Shown here: positions 51,616 through 62,561 of the stretch, piece by piece | How positions within the stretch are numbered: position 1 is the stretch's first letter | Layout: every line of letters begins with the position of its first letter | Assembly (NCBI RefSeq): GCF_023149135.1 | Contig: NZ_JAIWJX010000002.1 | Span: 1,116,001 to 1,180,000 of the forward strand | Length of the DNA stretch: 64,000 nucleotides | Source: Fictibacillus marinisediminis | Lineage (GTDB): Bacteria; Bacillota; Bacilli; Bacillales; Fictibacillaceae | Direction of reading: 5' to 3' | Notes under the pieces: model-generated | What the model saw: the letters and a program-made list of their open reading frames with translations, nothing else | The model's database searches: none | Told to the model about the DNA's origin: nothing | Translations under genes and position numbers: made by a program

Positions 51616-52611
51616 ATGAAAAAGCGAGCAATTGGTCATAACGTTCCACTGGTTTCAGAGATTGGTCTCGGTTGTATGGGGATGTCATGGCTATATGGTA
51701 ATGCTGACCGAAGGGAAAGCATTGCAACAATTCACGCGGCACTTGAGGAAGGCATTACACTCTTTGATACAGGTGATTTCTATGGCGATGGACACAATGA
51801 ATTACTTCTACGTGAAGCCTTCCAAGGAATTCAACGAGAAAGAGCGTTCATTTCAGTAAAATTCGATGGTAAGCTACACTCACAAGGCAAGAGCCATCGG
51901 GAGGGTGATAACCACCCTCATACAATAAAGAATTTCCTTGAGGATACCCTAATGCGCCTAGGTGTTGAATACATTGATCTTTATCAACCAGGGACAGCCT
52001 GCCTCGATCCAAACGTACCAATTGAAGAAACGGTTGGTGCAATTGCAGATATGGTAAAGGAGGGATATGTGCGTTGCATTGGTCTTTCAGAAGTAGGAGT
52101 GGAAACAATTCGCCGTGCACACGCTGTATATCCAATTAGTTGGCTACAAATGGAATACTCACTATTTAATCGGAGTGTTGAATCAAATATTTTGCCGACT
52201 CTAAGGGAATTAGGTATTTCTCTTTCGGCTTATGGTGTTCTCTCAAGAGGTTTGTTGAGTGGTACATGGTCAAAAGACCGGATGTTAGATTTGGATGATA
52301 AACGGAATAATGGTCCTCGGTTTGCCAACGAAAATATTGAAAAGAATTTAGCCCTTGTAGAAGCATTGCGTGAAATAGCTGAAGAAAAGCAAGTAACCGC
52401 TGCGCAGCTTGCTATCGCATGGGTTCTATCTCGGGGTGAAGATGTTATCCCATTGATTGGGGCGAGAAAGCGATCACAACTTCAGGATTCACTGGGTGCT
52501 GTTGACCTGAACTTAAGTTCAAACGATCTTTTACGAATTGAAGGAGCAGTACCTCCAGAGCTTGTCGCCGGCGAATACTACCCTGTACCACGGAAAAAAT
52601 GGTTCTTTTAA
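51616..52611 (+). CDS. Aldo/keto reductase
   Basis: A 331-residue NADPH-dependent oxidoreductase with the AKR barrel. Catalytic Asp and Tyr are in LFDTGDFYGDGHNE and the Lys in FISVKFDG. The usual catalytic His (YYQHR) is replaced: the segment reads [19 protein letters not shown], as in a recognised AKR subgroup with QPxxxD at this place. Cofactor motifs [16 protein letters not shown] and VIPLIGARKRSQLQDSL follow. The ATG at 51616 has AGGGGG. A close, truncated relative lies at 56022. Confidence 0.9.
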   Translation: MKKRAIGHNVPLVSEIGLGCMGMSWLYGNADRRESIATIHAALEEGITLFDTGDFYGDGHNELLLREAFQGIQRERAFISVKFDGKLHSQGKSHREGDNHPHTIKNFLEDTLMRLGVEYIDLYQPGTACLDPNVPIEETVGAIADMVKEGYVRCIGLSEVGVETIRRAHAVYPISWLQMEYSLFNRSVESNILPTLRELGISLSAYGVLSRGLLSGTWSKDRMLDLDDKRNNGPRFANENIEKNLALVEALREIAEEKQVTAAQLAIAWVLSRGEDVIPLIGARKRSQLQDSLGAVDLNLSSNDLLRIEGAVPPELVAGEYYPVPRKKWFF

Positions 52612-52891
52612 CAAATATTTATTGAAAATAATCTTGCATTATAAGGTAAGTGTCTTTTTTTGAAAATTAAATGTGTTAATCACAATGATTTGAAATAATT
52701 GGTATTAACCAAATGGGTAGGATTGTGGAGGGATGTTGGGGAGTTTTTTGAAAAAAAGTTTCCACAGTCGGGTCATATTGAGACAGTGGTTTTACTGACA
52801 GATGTAAATTGTTATAAGCTAATAGGGATGGATTAGATGGGCTAAAATTCTAAGGGAGAAAAACCTTCCAAAAAGAAGGAAGTGTTAAACG
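52612..52891. other. Intergenic region
   Basis: AT-rich, no gene, repeat or clear promoter identified. Confidence 0.4.
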
Positions 52892-53599
52892 ATGGATGTA
52901 CAAATGGTTATGCAGGAGCTTGAATCTCTCGGCAAAGAACGAACCAAGAAAATTTACGAATCCAATGGTGCTCGCGAGCCGCTTTTTGGTGTGGCTACAG
53001 GAGCTATGAAGCCAATGGCCAAGATAATAAAAAAAAATCAATCTTTGGCTGAGCAGCTTTACGTGACAGGGAACTACGACGCAATGTACTTTGCAGGCAT
53101 AATTGCAGACCCAAAAGCAATGGCTGAGGCGGATTTTGAGCGTTGGATGGATGCGGCATATTTCTATATGCTGTCCGATTATGTGGTTGCAGTAACTTTA
53201 GCTGAAACAGATATTGCACAAGACGTTGCTGATAAATGGATTGCAAGCGGTGAAGAACTGAGAATGTCAGCTGGCTGGAGTTGCTACTGCTGGCTTTTGG
53301 GTAATCGACCGGACGAAGAATTTTCCGAAAATAAGATTGCCAATATGCTTGAAATTATCGAAAATACGATTCACCACTCTCCAGAACGAACTAAATACGC
53401 AATGAATAATTTTATATACACAGTGGGGACTTCATATCTGCCGCTCCATGATAAGGCGGTCGAGACCGCAAAGGCAGTGGGCCCAGTAGAAGTCAAAAAG
53501 GACAAGAAGAAAAGCAGTTTCCTACTCGCTTCCGAAAGGATTCAAAAGCAAGCAGATAAAGGGCAACTTGGGTTCAAACGCAAATATGTAAGATGTTAA
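52892..53599 (+). CDS. DNA alkylation repair protein, AlkD-like HEAT-repeat family
   Basis: A 235-residue all-helical protein of the AlkC/AlkD-like (DNA alkylation repair) superfamily. Segments such as LGKERTKKIYESNGAREPLFGVATGAMKP, MYFAGIIADPKAM, and SYLPLHDKAVETAKAVGPVEV are typical of the branch that is widespread in Bacillus, where repair activity has not always been shown. AGGAAG precedes ATG. It would complement AlkA (7769-8677) in removing alkylated bases, but the link is inferred. Confidence 0.82.
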   Translation: MDVQMVMQELESLGKERTKKIYESNGAREPLFGVATGAMKPMAKIIKKNQSLAEQLYVTGNYDAMYFAGIIADPKAMAEADFERWMDAAYFYMLSDYVVAVTLAETDIAQDVADKWIASGEELRMSAGWSCYCWLLGNRPDEEFSENKIANMLEIIENTIHHSPERTKYAMNNFIYTVGTSYLPLHDKAVETAKAVGPVEVKKDKKKSSFLLASERIQKQADKGQLGFKRKYVRC

Positions 53600-54206
53600 A
53601 CAATAGCCTCGCATCGCGAACGATTTTCCATTATCGGACGTATTGATGGAGAAACGAAAAAAAAGCACAATTTTCTCTATTTTAATATAGAGGAATTGGG
53701 CTTTTTAATTTTGGGATTTCCTTAATGTTGTCAAAAGTAGCTTAAAGCAAAAGGAATTAAGCTACTGTTTGAAGCAGATGAAACAAGTGGTAATACCATT
53801 CTTATAGATCAACACAGATGAAGTAGAGAATGGAATAGTAAGCAAGATTCGGGCGCCAATCTTTATTTAGCTAATACTCTTTCAGTCAATTTGTAGCATT
53901 TATTCTATTTAAACAGTAAGCCTAACTGATCTTTGAATGATTTGGTGTACCAGAATAGGGCGCTTATCTAGAATTGGATAGCGCCTTTCTTAATGTAAAG
54001 GGACATTTTGTAAAATAAAAGAAGGGTTTTTGACCAATCGAGAGGAAACTGTTCGTGGGTAGCCTCTGGCATGAAGGACTACATAAAGGGATTATCGATA
54101 ACATTAAACGATCTTTAAAATAGGATTATTCAATTAAAGGGCGTATTTCTTCAAGAAGGAGAAAAATTATAAATTGAATTCTTATTTTACAGGAGGCTCA
54201 GACACA
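53600..54206. other. Gene-poor stretch with hairpins
   Basis: Contains repeat copy B (53658-53728), a GTAGCTTAA / TTAAGCTAC hairpin (53739-53766), and a terminator-like GGGCGCTTATC / GATAGCGCC hairpin followed by a short T-run (about 53957-53992). No supported coding frame. Confidence 0.5.
53658..53728. repeat. Terminator-like intergenic repeat, copy B
   Basis: AAAGCACAATTTTCTC / GAGGAATTGGGCTTT-type hairpin followed by TTTAATTTTGGGATTTCCTT, matching the 3' half of copy A at 47053-47120. Confidence 0.55.
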
Positions 54207-55028
54207 ATGAACTTTATAATTTGCGAAACGTGTGGGGTTCAATACCAAGAAACAATTATTCCTTCACAATGTATCGTTTGTTCAGAAGAAAGACAATACG
54301 TTAATCCAAACGGTCAGACGTGGACAACATTAGAGGAGATGAAGAAACCTAACAACTATCAAAACGATATAATTAATGAAGAGCCAGGATTGCATAGTAT
54401 CACCACTATTCCTGAGTTTGGAATTGGACAGACAGCTTATTTAATCCAGGAAAGTGGATTTAACGTTTTATGGGATTGTATTACGTACATAGATGAAAAA
54501 ACAATTAAACAGATAAACAAACTTGGGGGTATCCAAGTGATAGCTCTCTCTCACCCTCATTTTTATTCTACTCAAGTTGAGTGGGCTGAAGCTTTTGATG
54601 CTCCAATCTATATTCATGAAGATGATAAAGAATGGATAACAAGAAAAAGTGATCAAATTAAATTTTGGTCTGGAGAGTCACTAAATTTACAGGATGGCTT
54701 GACAATCCATAGATTAGGTGGACACTTTAAAGGTGGTTCCGTCTTAGAATGGAGAAAGGGCAATAACCAAAAGGGTATTCTATTAACAGGAGACGTTATT
54801 ACAGTGGTTGCTGACCGAAAATGGGTAAGCTTTATGTATAGTTATCCTAATTTGATTCCGTTACCTGCTTTTACAGTTAATGACATTGCCCAGAAAGTAA
54901 AACCTCTTCAATTTGATAAACTTTATAATGCCTTTCATCGGGTCGTTAAGCAGAATGCAAATCAATCAGTACAAAAGTCTGCTGAGAGATACATTAAAGC
55001 TTTAGAAGGAACTTTATTTAATACATAA
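54207..55028 (+). CDS. MBL-fold metallohydrolase with N-terminal zinc ribbon
   Basis: A 273-residue protein. Residues 1-30 hold a zinc-ribbon-like CETCGVQYQETIIPSQCIVC. The metallo-beta-lactamase fold follows: TAYLIQESGFNVLWDC, then SHPHFYSTQVEWAEAF in place of the canonical HxHxDH, then RLGGHFKGGSVLEW, LLTGDVI and a late His in AFHRVV. The altered HxH motif is seen in a known subgroup of the fold. Substrate unknown. AGGAGG precedes this ATG. Confidence 0.82.
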   Translation: MNFIICETCGVQYQETIIPSQCIVCSEERQYVNPNGQTWTTLEEMKKPNNYQNDIINEEPGLHSITTIPEFGIGQTAYLIQESGFNVLWDCITYIDEKTIKQINKLGGIQVIALSHPHFYSTQVEWAEAFDAPIYIHEDDKEWITRKSDQIKFWSGESLNLQDGLTIHRLGGHFKGGSVLEWRKGNNQKGILLTGDVITVVADRKWVSFMYSYPNLIPLPAFTVNDIAQKVKPLQFDKLYNAFHRVVKQNANQSVQKSAERYIKALEGTLFNT

Positions 55029-55107
55029 ATGACCACTAGAGTTTAGGCAAGGCTGACAATCTATAAAATGTCTTAATTTTGACCATAATCTATTGAACTA
55101 AATTACT

Positions 55108-55141
55108 TAAAGATCCACCTGCCATTTCAGGCGGCTTTTTT
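55108..55141 (+). terminator. Intrinsic terminator
   Basis: CCACCTG / CAGGCGG stem followed by a T-run. Confidence 0.65.
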
Positions 55142-55213
55142 TATTGAGCTAACGGGCAGTTTAATTGAGTAAGTATTTTTACAGAAACTAATATTGTAAA
55201 GAGGTTAGAGAAA

Positions 55214-55753
55214 ATGAAAAAAACAGCAGTGTTACTATATCCTCAATTTAGTGAATATGAACTCAGTGTTGCATTATCAATTCTCATGCAAGGAGAGAAA
55301 CCTGTAATTACTGTCGGAATAAATAACCAACCGATTATAGGGGAATCTGGATTAACTTGTTTGCCCGATACGACTATTGATGATGTTAATTACGATGAAA
55401 TAGATAGTCTCTTATTAACAGGATGTATGGATATATTCTCTTTAGAGGGTGAAAGAAAGTTAATTGAGTTTATAAAACAAATAGGAAGTAAAGTATCTGT
55501 AATTGCGAGTATTTCTAGTTCCCCTTATCTTTTAGCAAAAGCAGGGATACTAAAAGGAAAAAAATATACTATTGGAATGACAGAGGAGAATCGGGAGACC
55601 TCGGGCGTTTTTGAAAAAGAAAATTATTGTGAAGAACTTGTAGTTCAAGATGGAAATCTAATTACTGCAAGAGGAAGAGGGTTCATTCGATTTGGAACTT
55701 TATTTGGAAAGGCACTAAATCTCACATTTGATGATAATTGGTACAAAGAATGA
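55214..55753 (+). CDS. DJ-1/PfpI family protein with Ser at the nucleophile position
   Basis: A 179-residue single-domain DJ-1/PfpI protein: MKKTAVLLYPQFSEYELSVA, DSLLLTGCMDIFSL, then VIASISSSPYLLAKAGILKGKKYTIG. The elbow that normally reads AIC(A/G)xPxLLAxAGLL has Ser in place of Cys, so classical cysteine-dependent chemistry is unlikely. The rest of the fold is intact, suggesting a binding or regulatory role. AAAGAGG precedes ATG. Monocistronic. Confidence 0.82.
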   Translation: MKKTAVLLYPQFSEYELSVALSILMQGEKPVITVGINNQPIIGESGLTCLPDTTIDDVNYDEIDSLLLTGCMDIFSLEGERKLIEFIKQIGSKVSVIASISSSPYLLAKAGILKGKKYTIGMTEENRETSGVFEKENYCEELVVQDGNLITARGRGFIRFGTLFGKALNLTFDDNWYKE

Positions 55754-55854
55754 TTTTTCAACACGAAGTTAAACGAATCTGATACAGGTTTAATAGAGAA
55801 GAATATCAAAATAAATTATTGGAAAAGGTTTAATAAAGTTAAATTTGCAGAATG

Positions 55855-55893
55855 AAAAAGTGCATTAATCCAGGATCGGATTAATGCACTTTT

Positions 55894-55896
<3 letters not shown>
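55855..55896. terminator. Strong bidirectional terminator
   Basis: AAAAAGTGCATTAATCC pairs with GGATTAATGCACTTTTT, between the DJ-1-type gene and the AraC remnant. Confidence 0.9.
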
Positions 55897-56697
<801 letters not shown>

Positions 56698-56719
56698 ACG
56701 ATAACTCAATATTTAATAA

Positions 56720-57586
<867 letters not shown>

Positions 57587-57779
57587 TACCCGCATTCCAT
57601 TGAATTAGTATTTAATCCATTTCAACTTCGTGCCAATTTCGTCCCGATTGAGTTTGAAAAACAATAAATAGATATGAAAAGTTAGATTCACAAAACGTTG
57701 ATTTAACAAGGTTTTGAATGCTGCTTAAAACAGTATGAAAACGTCAATTAATCAATATCAGCAGGGAAGGATGATAGAA

Positions 57780-58298
57780 ATGTCGATTGAAAGCGTTAAA
57801 GCTCATTTGAAGCAATGGAACCGTGAAAAAGATGTGATGGAATTCGATGCATCCAGTGCAACCGTCCAACAGGCAGCCGATACGATTGGTGTCATTCCTG
57901 CAAGGATTGCCAAAACGTTATCATTCAAAGGAGAAGATGGGACCGCTATGCTGATCGTAGCGGCAGGAGATGCGAAGATTGATAACAAGAAATTCCGCCA
58001 GCAGTTCGGTTTTAAAGCGAAGATGCTTTCCCCGGAAGAAGTGCTGGAGCAAACCGGTCATGCGGTAGGCGGTGTTTGTCCGTTTGGTTTAAAGAATGAG
58101 ATTGATGTCTATCTGGATCAATCGATGAAAAGATTTCAAACACTCTTTCCGGCATGTGGCAGTTCAAATTCTGCTATTGAACTTACAGTCGATGAGATAT
58201 ACGAATATTCCAATGCTAAGGGATGGATAGATGTTTGCAAAGGCTGGGAAGAAGAAGAATGCAATGAGAAAGAAGCAGTGAAAAGCAGATTATCATAG
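57780..58298 (+). CDS. YbaK/aminoacyl-tRNA deacylase domain protein
   Basis: A 172-residue member of the YbaK/ProX editing superfamily: ATVQQAADTIGVIPARIAKTLSFK, a Lys-containing pocket KIDNKKFRQQFG, and TGHAVGGVCPFGLKNEIDVYLDQS with the conserved GGxxPFG loop. Probably deacylates a mischarged tRNA or small aminoacyl compound. Closest to the stand-alone YbaK-like proteins, distinct from the paralog at 37392. GGGAAGG lies upstream; an ATG three codons earlier is too close to it. Confidence 0.87.
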   Translation: MSIESVKAHLKQWNREKDVMEFDASSATVQQAADTIGVIPARIAKTLSFKGEDGTAMLIVAAGDAKIDNKKFRQQFGFKAKMLSPEEVLEQTGHAVGGVCPFGLKNEIDVYLDQSMKRFQTLFPACGSSNSAIELTVDEIYEYSNAKGWIDVCKGWEEEECNEKEAVKSRLS

Positions 58299-58323
58299 TT
58301 CTGAGATTAAGGACCTTATTCAT

Positions 58324-58365
<42 letters not shown>

Positions 58366-58434
58366 CTAAAATATAAACTTACTTCCATGCAGCTTCGTCT
58401 ATAGTAGTAGAGAGAGGTTGGAGGTGATGGTATC

Positions 58435-58985
58435 ATGCACAATCAGCAGTTTAACAGCATGCCTGTATTTGAGACACCCGTGACAAAAGAAGAACTGATG
58501 GAGCAGATCATGAAGGATTACGGTAAGGATGTACTGTACCTTTGTTATACGTATGTGAAGGAATGGAATCTGGCAGAGGATCTGGCGCAGGATGTTTTTG
58601 TGAAAATTTATAGCAAAGCTGACACCTTCAGAGGTGAAGCCAAACGAAAGACATGGATCTACAAGATTGCCGTCAACCACTGCAAAGACTATATCAAAAG
58701 CGCTCATTACCGTTACTCTGTGGTCACAGAAAAGATTCAAAAGTACATAAAGGAACCTTTTCTTCCGTTGAAGATCTGGCTCTTTATAAAGATGAAAAAC
58801 AAACCCTATATCAGCACATTTTTCGGTTGCCGGTGAAATACCGTGAAGTGATCTTTCTCTTTTATTATGATGAGTTGTCACTTCAGGAAATCAGTGAATC
58901 ATTGAACATCAACATTAACACGATTAAATCAAGATTAACGAAAGCAAAAAGTTTGCTGAAATACTCTTTAAAAGGAGGGAAGTGA
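58435..58985 (+). pseudogene. ECF RNA polymerase sigma factor, single frameshift
   Basis: Region 2 reads DVLYLCYTYVKEWNLAEDLA and QDVFVKIYSKADTFRGEAKRKTWIYKIAVNHCKDYI in the first frame. After a missing base in the A-run at 58749-58751 the second frame continues GTFSSVEDLALYKDEKQTLY and region 4 YREVIFLFYYDELSLQEISE. Restoring one A gives a complete sigma factor of about 183 residues. GGAGGTGATGG precedes the ATG. The next gene looks like its membrane partner. Either a real inactivation or a read error. Confidence 0.85.
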
Positions 58986-58986
58986 C

Positions 58987-59661
58987 ATGGAGGAACTAAG
59001 AGGATTTAGAAACCACATGGAAAATACCACCTTTAAGAACCGGAACTTTGGTGATAACCAACGGCAAACCGTCCATCAAAGGTACAGGGATATGAAATCA
59101 GAGAGTACTGCTTTCCACCGTAAAACGGTTATTATGCCGATTGTCAGTGTGATCGTCTGCGCCTTGTTTTTCTTCATGACAGCTTCTCTTTTGACTGACC
59201 ATACTGCCAAGCTTGATCCGAATTCAGGGAATGCCGTTACAAAAAGCCAGATGGTTAAAGCAAGCGTCCTAAAGGAAGCGAATAAAAAAGGCGAGGTTGT
59301 CTCTTATTTAAAAGAAGGAATAGAAATATTCGACAGCAAAACAGATAATTTGGAGTACATGCTTCGGCTTATTAGGAAGGGAGAGAAGGGAGAGCCGTTT
59401 CAAACAAACATCCATTATATAAAGAAAAATAGGGTGTATAAGAATAAGCTAACTTTTGACGGGAAGCGTTTTATCTATAAAAATACCGTCCCTGGCCTTG
59501 GCGAGCTAAAAACCTATCAATGTAAATCACTGGAGTGGCGAAATGTTGTGCTGACAGGCTGTAAAGGTGAAAAAGAGGGCAACGATGTGCTGGTAGTGCC
59601 CACAACCATCTCAGATTCTAAATATGCAGAGACAAGAGAGCAGATTTTAGGTAACGATTAG
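58987..59661 (+). CDS. Single-pass membrane protein, probable anti-sigma partner
   Basis: A 224-residue protein with a cytoplasmic N-terminus of about 55 residues (RGFRNHMENTTFKNRNF onward), one membrane helix (about residues 56-76, MPIVSVIVCALFFFMTASLL) and an extracellular domain of about 145 residues. Position directly after an ECF sigma gene, separated by one base, and the topology support an anti-sigma role. No zinc-binding ZAS motif is seen. AAAGGAGGG precedes ATG. Confidence 0.7.
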   Translation: MEELRGFRNHMENTTFKNRNFGDNQRQTVHQRYRDMKSESTAFHRKTVIMPIVSVIVCALFFFMTASLLTDHTAKLDPNSGNAVTKSQMVKASVLKEANKKGEVVSYLKEGIEIFDSKTDNLEYMLRLIRKGEKGEPFQTNIHYIKKNRVYKNKLTFDGKRFIYKNTVPGLGELKTYQCKSLEWRNVVLTGCKGEKEGNDVLVVPTTISDSKYAETREQILGND

Positions 59662-59673
59662 AGGGAGGATATA

Positions 59674-59991
59674 ATGAAAAATGTAATGGTATTCATCGTT
59701 ACATCAGCAGTAATCGTTTTGGTTAATGTAGTCTTTTCATTCGTCATAAACGTCCATTTTATTGATTTAGCGTTCATTGTAGGTTTGCTTTCAGCTGTTG
59801 TTTTTAAGTTTTTTACTTCATCCGGCGGTTTAACGTTCAATATGCTTCGGCTTCAGGCACAGGCACAAACAGGAATGAAGGTTGAGGAGGTAAAGAAAGC
59901 CTACACACCCAGCATTCCGTTTTATACCGCGATTGCCTATACGGTCATTTCTCTAATTGCTACAATTGTCAATTACAAAGAGTATTTTTGA
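59674..59991 (+). CDS. Small membrane protein, 105 aa
   Basis: Three predicted helices (about 3-25, 30-48 and 82-100) with a cytoplasmic loop LRLQAQAQTGMKVEEVKKAY between the last two. I do not place it confidently in a family. The gene lies 12 bases after the membrane partner of the sigma factor, with AGAGGGAGG before ATG, so it is the third gene of that operon. A terminator follows. Confidence 0.65.
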   Translation: MKNVMVFIVTSAVIVLVNVVFSFVINVHFIDLAFIVGLLSAVVFKFFTSSGGLTFNMLRLQAQAQTGMKVEEVKKAYTPSIPFYTAIAYTVISLIATIVNYKEYF

Positions 59992-60013
59992 AAATAAGGG
60001 AACGAAGCGAGGA

Positions 60014-60041
60014 AAAAGGCACCGGAAACTCCGGTGCCTTT
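60014..60041. terminator. Bidirectional terminator
   Basis: AAAGGCACCGGA / TCCGGTGCCTTT around AAC, between convergent genes. The GGCACCGGAAACTCCGGTGCC core resembles the centre of repeat copy 2 at 10482-10502. Confidence 0.85.
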
Positions 60042-60045
60042 AGTA

Positions 60046-61509
60046 TTAGTTTCTGAACTCCTGAAGCCGTTCCCGCACAGAGCGTTTCACGATGTTAAAC
60101 GACTGCCAGGAGTGATCTTCTGCAAAGGTATACTTTTTTCGGTCGGATAAAGCTTTCTCCAAACCTGGCAGATCTGGATGGCTTTCATACAGATCCAGCA
60201 ATTCGTCCACTCCCGTATAAGAAAGAGAATCGAGATAATAAATATCTATTTTTCCTGTGTCTTTGTATCGCTGCAAGTTCTGATCCACGACAAATTGATC
60301 AATGTTCACCATGTTTAATAGCGTGTAATAAACAAGGGAAGAGATCAGGTAGAAGCGGATCAGCGAAAGCCTTTCAATCCATACATTGACCAAAGTATAA
60401 AGGAAGATAACACCCAGGAAAATCATGAACGAGTGAGGCAATACCCTCGCGAGTGTGTATCCGTAGGCACTCTCGTACAACGACAATCTCATAAAAGCAG
60501 AAATTAGCATGACTCCGCTAACGGCTACCAATAAAGTGAGCATGATTTTGATGAAGAGCCTAATGCCTTTGCCGCTCTCTTTACTGAACGAGAGCGTACC
60601 GATCAAAAAGGTTAAGTTGATCATGGTAACGGCCATCAGCTCGAAAAAGCCCCGGCGTGCATATTCTGCAAACGTATAGCTGTCCTGTAAATTGCCGCTG
60701 AAAAAATATTGAAACTGAATGGTTACAAAAAGAACGTAAACCGCATTGATCAGAACGAGAAGCGTCGAAACGATAACAGGATCCCAAAACTTTGGCTTAC
60801 CGTTCATCTGAAGAAGGGCTCGCGGCTCCCACTTTGATTTTAACAGTTGTAAAAAACCAAAGAATCCAAACGTATAGAGCAGGACTACGATCGTTCGAAA
60901 GCTTCCTTCCAGCAAGTTGACATGAACAAAGAGAGAAGGGAGCCTGCCGATCACTCGGCTGAACTCTGAATCCGCCGAAGAAAGAAGATTGACAACGATC
61001 AGAAGCAGGGGAACCGAGATGAGCAGGCCGATACCAATTTTGGTGATCACTTGATAAGCTTTGTTGTCGACCTTTGTTTTCACATTTCCTTTTTCTTTTG
61101 CAAAAAAAGCGATGTTGTATGGAAAGAGTGCAAACAGCTTAGAAAACGCATAAGGTATGAAGGAAAGGCGATACCAGTCCATAGTGGGCGATCCTGTAAT
61201 CAAAATGACGTGCAAAATGACCAAGACGGGAATGACCAAAATATTCAGTGCATAAAACAGCGTGTTGCAATAAAGAAAATAGCCGGCGGAAAGCAGCCAG
61301 ATACAGAATAGCAGCAAAAAGCCAATCCGCCGGTTGGTGAACGAAAATCCTCTAAACCGCCAAAAGAATGCCCAATAAAATGCCGTAACAAAAAGGAAAT
61401 AGGAAATCCCGATCTCTCCGTGAAAAAAGGAAAGCTCAGCCAATAATCCGAGCAAGGCGCATATCACTAAAAAAACCAAATCACTCTTTGAAGTTTGAAT
61501 GTCCATCAT
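60046..61509 (-). CDS. DUF4153/DUF4173 membrane protein
   Basis: A 487-residue protein with about 11-12 membrane helices. The segment YTFAEYARRGFFELMAVTMI is the DUF4173 hallmark; the C-terminal soluble part (DTGKIDIYYLDSLSYTGVDEL ... ) is also typical. Function unknown. Of three clustered in-frame ATGs (61515, 61509, 61506) the one at 61509 is best spaced from AGGAGGA. It is the last gene of an operon with the HAAS-type and PadR-type genes, whose operator is upstream of padR. Confidence 0.8.
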   Translation of the reverse strand: MMDIQTSKSDLVFLVICALLGLLAELSFFHGEIGISYFLFVTAFYWAFFWRFRGFSFTNRRIGFLLLFCIWLLSAGYFLYCNTLFYALNILVIPVLVILHVILITGSPTMDWYRLSFIPYAFSKLFALFPYNIAFFAKEKGNVKTKVDNKAYQVITKIGIGLLISVPLLLIVVNLLSSADSEFSRVIGRLPSLFVHVNLLEGSFRTIVVLLYTFGFFGFLQLLKSKWEPRALLQMNGKPKFWDPVIVSTLLVLINAVYVLFVTIQFQYFFSGNLQDSYTFAEYARRGFFELMAVTMINLTFLIGTLSFSKESGKGIRLFIKIMLTLLVAVSGVMLISAFMRLSLYESAYGYTLARVLPHSFMIFLGVIFLYTLVNVWIERLSLIRFYLISSLVYYTLLNMVNIDQFVVDQNLQRYKDTGKIDIYYLDSLSYTGVDELLDLYESHPDLPGLEKALSDRKKYTFAEDHSWQSFNIVKRSVRERLQEFRN

Positions 61510-61574
61510 GATCATATTCCTCCTATATCGTTTTTCTATATACTAAGTAATTCTATGTAGATAATCAAAAAAAA

Positions 61575-62222
61575 TTAAAGTGACTGTTTTTTCCCCCATC
61601 GGAAGGCGATCCAGCAAATCGGGTACAGCAAAATGGTGGCTGCGATACATAACATAATAAATGTAGTGGAGAGGAGCGGCTGAAACCATTCATGGGGTAT
61701 GATGCGAAACAGGACGAGGAGCATCAAGCCCAGGTTGGGAAGAACGGAAATAAGGAACGTCTTTTTCAGCAGCGACCGTCCTCTTGCTCCAAAGCTTTTT
61801 CCGATTTCGTAACCGAGAAATCCCCAAAACCCCATGTAAAGCATCATGATGATGAAAGGAATGGAGGTTAAGGAGCGCCAGACAGTTTGAATCCATGTGT
61901 ATTCATTCAGAAGATGAGCGAAAGTCAGTAAACTTCCTGCCACAAAAAAAGCAGCGTTCATCAAAAGAAAAAGGTAGAAGGTCTTATTAGGTGTAACAGA
62001 GAGCTCTTCCTTCCACATGGAGGCAACTTCCTTCGGATGGCCAATCACCTCTGAAAAAAGTAAATGCCACTCTTCCGCCGTCTTTTTTTCGTCTTCTTTT
62101 TCTGCCAATAGCTCATAGAGATGGGCATCGTAGTCCTGTACAATGCTTTCTCGCTGGGGGTGTTTCTTTAATTCCTTTTTTAATTGCTGTAAATAATGTT
62201 CTTTAGCTTCAAGATGGATCAT
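61575..62222 (-). CDS. HAAS/DUF1700-type membrane protein
   Basis: A 215-residue protein. The first 80 residues form the HAAS helical domain (YLQQLKKELKKHPQRESIVQDY, then LFSEVIGHPKEVASMWKEEL); four membrane helices follow (about 83-105, 116-140, 150-172, 178-200). HAAS proteins typically pair with PadR regulators and act as membrane signalling partners; here the start overlaps the padR-type stop by 14 bases, confirming coupling. Confidence 0.82.
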   Translation of the reverse strand: MIHLEAKEHYLQQLKKELKKHPQRESIVQDYDAHLYELLAEKEDEKKTAEEWHLLFSEVIGHPKEVASMWKEELSVTPNKTFYLFLLMNAAFFVAGSLLTFAHLLNEYTWIQTVWRSLTSIPFIIMMLYMGFWGFLGYEIGKSFGARGRSLLKKTFLISVLPNLGLMLLVLFRIIPHEWFQPLLSTTFIMLCIAATILLYPICWIAFRWGKKQSL

Positions 62223-62550
62223 GCTCCGTACCTCTCATCACCTTGTTTATTACTTGAACGAATTGCTCCCATTCAGATGTCTTTTCTTTTAGCATCTGTA
62301 TGCCTTCTTCGATAATCCGGTAGTATTTTCGTGCCGGACCCTTTGCTTGTTCTTGCCAGTAGCACTCAATGTATTCCTGTTTTTCAAGCTTGTGAAGGGC
62401 AGGATAGAGAGTGCCTTCTTTCACCTGTAAGTGCTGGTCACTGCGTTTTTCCAGCTCTTTTACAAGCTCGTACCCATACATATCCCGCTCAGCCAGCAAC
62501 TGAAGAACAATCAAGGAAGTACTGCCTTTTAAAAGTTCACGATTAAACAT
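62209..62550 (-). CDS. PadR family transcriptional regulator
   Basis: A 113-residue winged-helix regulator: LLKGSTSLIVLQLLAERDMYGYELVKELEKRS, then EGTLYPALHKLEKQEYIECYW and the wing GPARKYYRIIEEG, ending with a dimerisation helix. This is the short PadR-like class. First gene of a three-gene operon with the HAAS and DUF4173 genes; it probably represses its own promoter. Confidence 0.9.
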   Translation of the reverse strand: MFNRELLKGSTSLIVLQLLAERDMYGYELVKELEKRSDQHLQVKEGTLYPALHKLEKQEYIECYWQEQAKGPARKYYRIIEEGIQMLKEKTSEWEQFVQVINKVMRGTEHDPS

Positions 62551-62561
62551 TTATTTTCACC

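Noticed and set aside
39475..55000. Prophage or integrative element
   Set aside because: Only one degenerate integrase is present; no structural phage, relaxase, replication genes or tRNA attachment site were seen.
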